Shown piece by piece: positions 62,670 to 64,000 of a DNA stretch of 64,000 nt (position 1 is its first letter; each line of letters starts with the position of its first letter). The DNA comes from Pedobacter sp. R20-19 (GTDB lineage: Bacteria > Bacteroidota > Bacteroidia > Sphingobacteriales > Sphingobacteriaceae). A program made the translations under genes and the position numbers. Under the pieces are notes generated by a model. That model saw only the letters and a list, made by a program, of their open reading frames with translations. It was not told where the DNA came from and ran no database searches. The stretch covers positions 682,001-746,000 of the forward strand of contig NZ_JCKI01000001.1 in the NCBI RefSeq assembly GCF_000708265.2, in the 5' to 3' direction.

Positions 62670-64000
62670 CTATAATTTTTTAATTAATAAATGCGCTTCA
62701 ATATTAAACCAGCTATTCTGTGAACTACTGCCAGTTTTGTAACCTCTTATTTGACCAATCACATAAGTAAACTGATAATTCTTCACTGTTTTAGAAAAGA
62801 TAAGTTTGTTAGCAGGCATGAGAAATTCATTATAATTTTTAGTTGATTTTAATTTTTTAGCTTTCGCCAGTTGCACTGATTCCTCAAAAATTTTGGTGAG
62901 GTTAATTGCTAATTTGGCCGTATCACCCAGGTTAATAATTAAGTCTTTGTTATCAGTACGATCTATTTTTATTTTGATGCCATTGAACACCTTTTCGGTA
63001 TTTTCATAGCTATTTATATCCAGAAGGTAATCAAATCCACTGATCGTAAGAAATTGATTATCTGTACTCACAAAAGTATATTCAATGCTGGAGGAAGAAA
63101 TGTCCTTATCGCTAATCTTTAAAATGGAGAAGGCAGAATCCACTTTTATCTCATCTTTAACATATTGATAATCATCTCTACTGTCAATTACATTTTCAAT
63201 ATTACTTAGGTTTTTCGGAGTAAAAGGCTGCAAAGCATTTAAGCCATGTTTGGATATGATATACCTCACGACAGATGGTTTTTCATTCAGATCTTCTACC
63301 TTTTTAGAATATAATATCTTCTTCAGCCTCGCAATTTGCGAGTATTTAGAAATAGCTGATGCACTTTGAGGGCCATAAACCGCGAGCATAGTTAAAATAG
63401 CCAAACTGATTGGGATGATCTTAATATTTTGCCTTTTGCTAAAAAGAAAGTAAGCCGTTATGCAAGTTAGCCATAGGGCAATCAGTATTAAAATATACCT
63501 GCTTTCTGTTATTCCATAAGGTTCAACCCGCTTCCAAACCGCCAATAAAAGGAGTATGATGAGTGGAATCAGCATACTATAAAAAAAACGCGAGAAAAGT
63601 TTTATCCAACTGTTTCCTTCCTGATCTTTCATGGGATAAATCAGGAGCAGTGATAAGATTCCAAAAACGGCATAACCAATAATCAGACTGGAAACTAAAC
63701 CTTTGGGCAGCGACCAGCTCACCATGATTTTGATTTCATAAAATAACAAAATCGCCAGGTAAATGGTCATTAGCGGAATGAGCACAAATTGCGTAAATAT
63801 CTTCAAACCTTTTGGATAAGAAGATTCTGCTTCCAGTTGTTCAAAGTTTGTAGGTATACCTGCTAAAAAAAATACAGGACTAAAACCAGCGGCTATTATT
63901 GCAAAAACGCTCATGTATGTTTTCCAATCAATAGCAACATTAAATAAACCATCTACAGCCACTAACGCTATAGCCAAACCTCCATACAGCACAATAGAAT
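62670..64000 (-). CDS. DUF4153-type multi-TM membrane protein, 5' end outside the window
   Basis: The frame is open to the window edge; a GTG at 63992 exists but the codons before it (ATT, TCT) continue the hydrophobic sequence, so the real start is probably beyond 64000. The visible 440 residues hold six or seven TM helices (to about residue 215; wording FSPVFFLAGIPTNFEQLE and KIFTQFVLIPLMTIYLAILLF) and a C-terminal soluble part (about 225-440) that is beta-rich. The hydrophobic half fits the DUF4153 family, whose function is not known. Confidence 0.75.
   Translation of the reverse strand, partial: SIVLYGGLAIALVAVDGLFNVAIDWKTYMSVFAIIAAGFSPVFFLAGIPTNFEQLEAESSYPKGLKIFTQFVLIPLMTIYLAILLFYEIKIMVSWSLPKGLVSSLIIGYAVFGILSLLLIYPMKDQEGNSWIKLFSRFFYSMLIPLIILLLLAVWKRVEPYGITESRYILILIALWLTCITAYFLFSKRQNIKIIPISLAILTMLAVYGPQSASAISKYSQIARLKKILYSKKVEDLNEKPSVVRYIISKHGLNALQPFTPKNLSNIENVIDSRDDYQYVKDEIKVDSAFSILKISDKDISSSSIEYTFVSTDNQFLTISGFDYLLDINSYENTEKVFNGIKIKIDRTDNKDLIINLGDTAKLAINLTKIFEESVQLAKAKKLKSTKNYNEFLMPANKLIFSKTVKNYQFTYVIGQIRGYKTGSSSQNSWFNIEAHLLIKKL

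Overview
The window looks like chromosomal DNA from a Bacteroidota bacterium of the Sphingobacteriaceae, most like Pedobacter. The reasons are AT-rich DNA, a SusC/SusD pair with a DUF1735 lipoprotein, the gliding/type IX-linked lipoprotein GldD, M13/M1/DUF885 peptidases with lipoprotein-type signals, very few Shine-Dalgarno sites, and promoter-like sequences of the Bacteroidota type (TTTG, about 19-21 bases, TAnnTTTG). No rRNA, tRNA, CRISPR array, transposase or phage gene was seen. Identifications come from reading motifs and from memory of families; no database search was run.

Layout. 1-6.3 kb: a DUF2383 protein, then a cyanophycin module: cyanophycin synthetase (minus), divergent cyanophycinase and an isoaspartyl peptidase (plus), which together can make the Asp-Arg polymer and return it to free amino acids. 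6.3-16.5 kb: tail-specific protease, an epimerase-AraC pair, an SPFH protein, an M13 peptidase, small membrane proteins, a CapA-like protein and an NlpC/P60 hydrolase. 17-19.8 kb: pyruvate dehydrogenase E1 alpha and E2, without E1 beta. 20-27.4 kb: DUF885 protein, a SoFic-like Fic AMP-transferase bracketed by two related palindromic elements, cupin, serine hydrolase with a membrane partner, YbaB, UPF0173 hydrolase. 27.4-39.4 kb: mostly DNA and RNA maintenance and oxidative stress: PolA, Tag glycosylase, a frameshifted S23-type four-helix-bundle gene, an AhpD-like protein, an alkyltransferase-like protein, TrmB, GDP-fucose synthase, OxyR, Mn-type SOD, TadA and a CsaA-like protein.

39.5-44.3 kb is a xylose operon (xylulokinase, xylose isomerase, sodium/sugar symporter) with a readable promoter overlapped by a 20-base palindromic operator. 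44.5-51.6 kb is a minus-strand run: lipoprotein, LolC/E-type permease, MBL hydrolase, GldD, AroE, phosphosulfolactate synthase, TPR protein and a secreted protein. 51.9-57.4 kb is an orphan SusC-SusD-DUF1735 locus in which SusC is split by a one-base frameshift. 57.6-64 kb holds an M1 aminopeptidase, an ALDH7-type dehydrogenase, an SDR and a DUF4153 membrane protein that runs off the window.

Best leads: the paired four-box palindromes around fic, the xylose promoter/operator, the self-contained cyanophycin module, two single-base losses in short A/T runs (SusC and S23 genes), and several families of short intergenic repeats, one of which reaches into the ends of coding regions.
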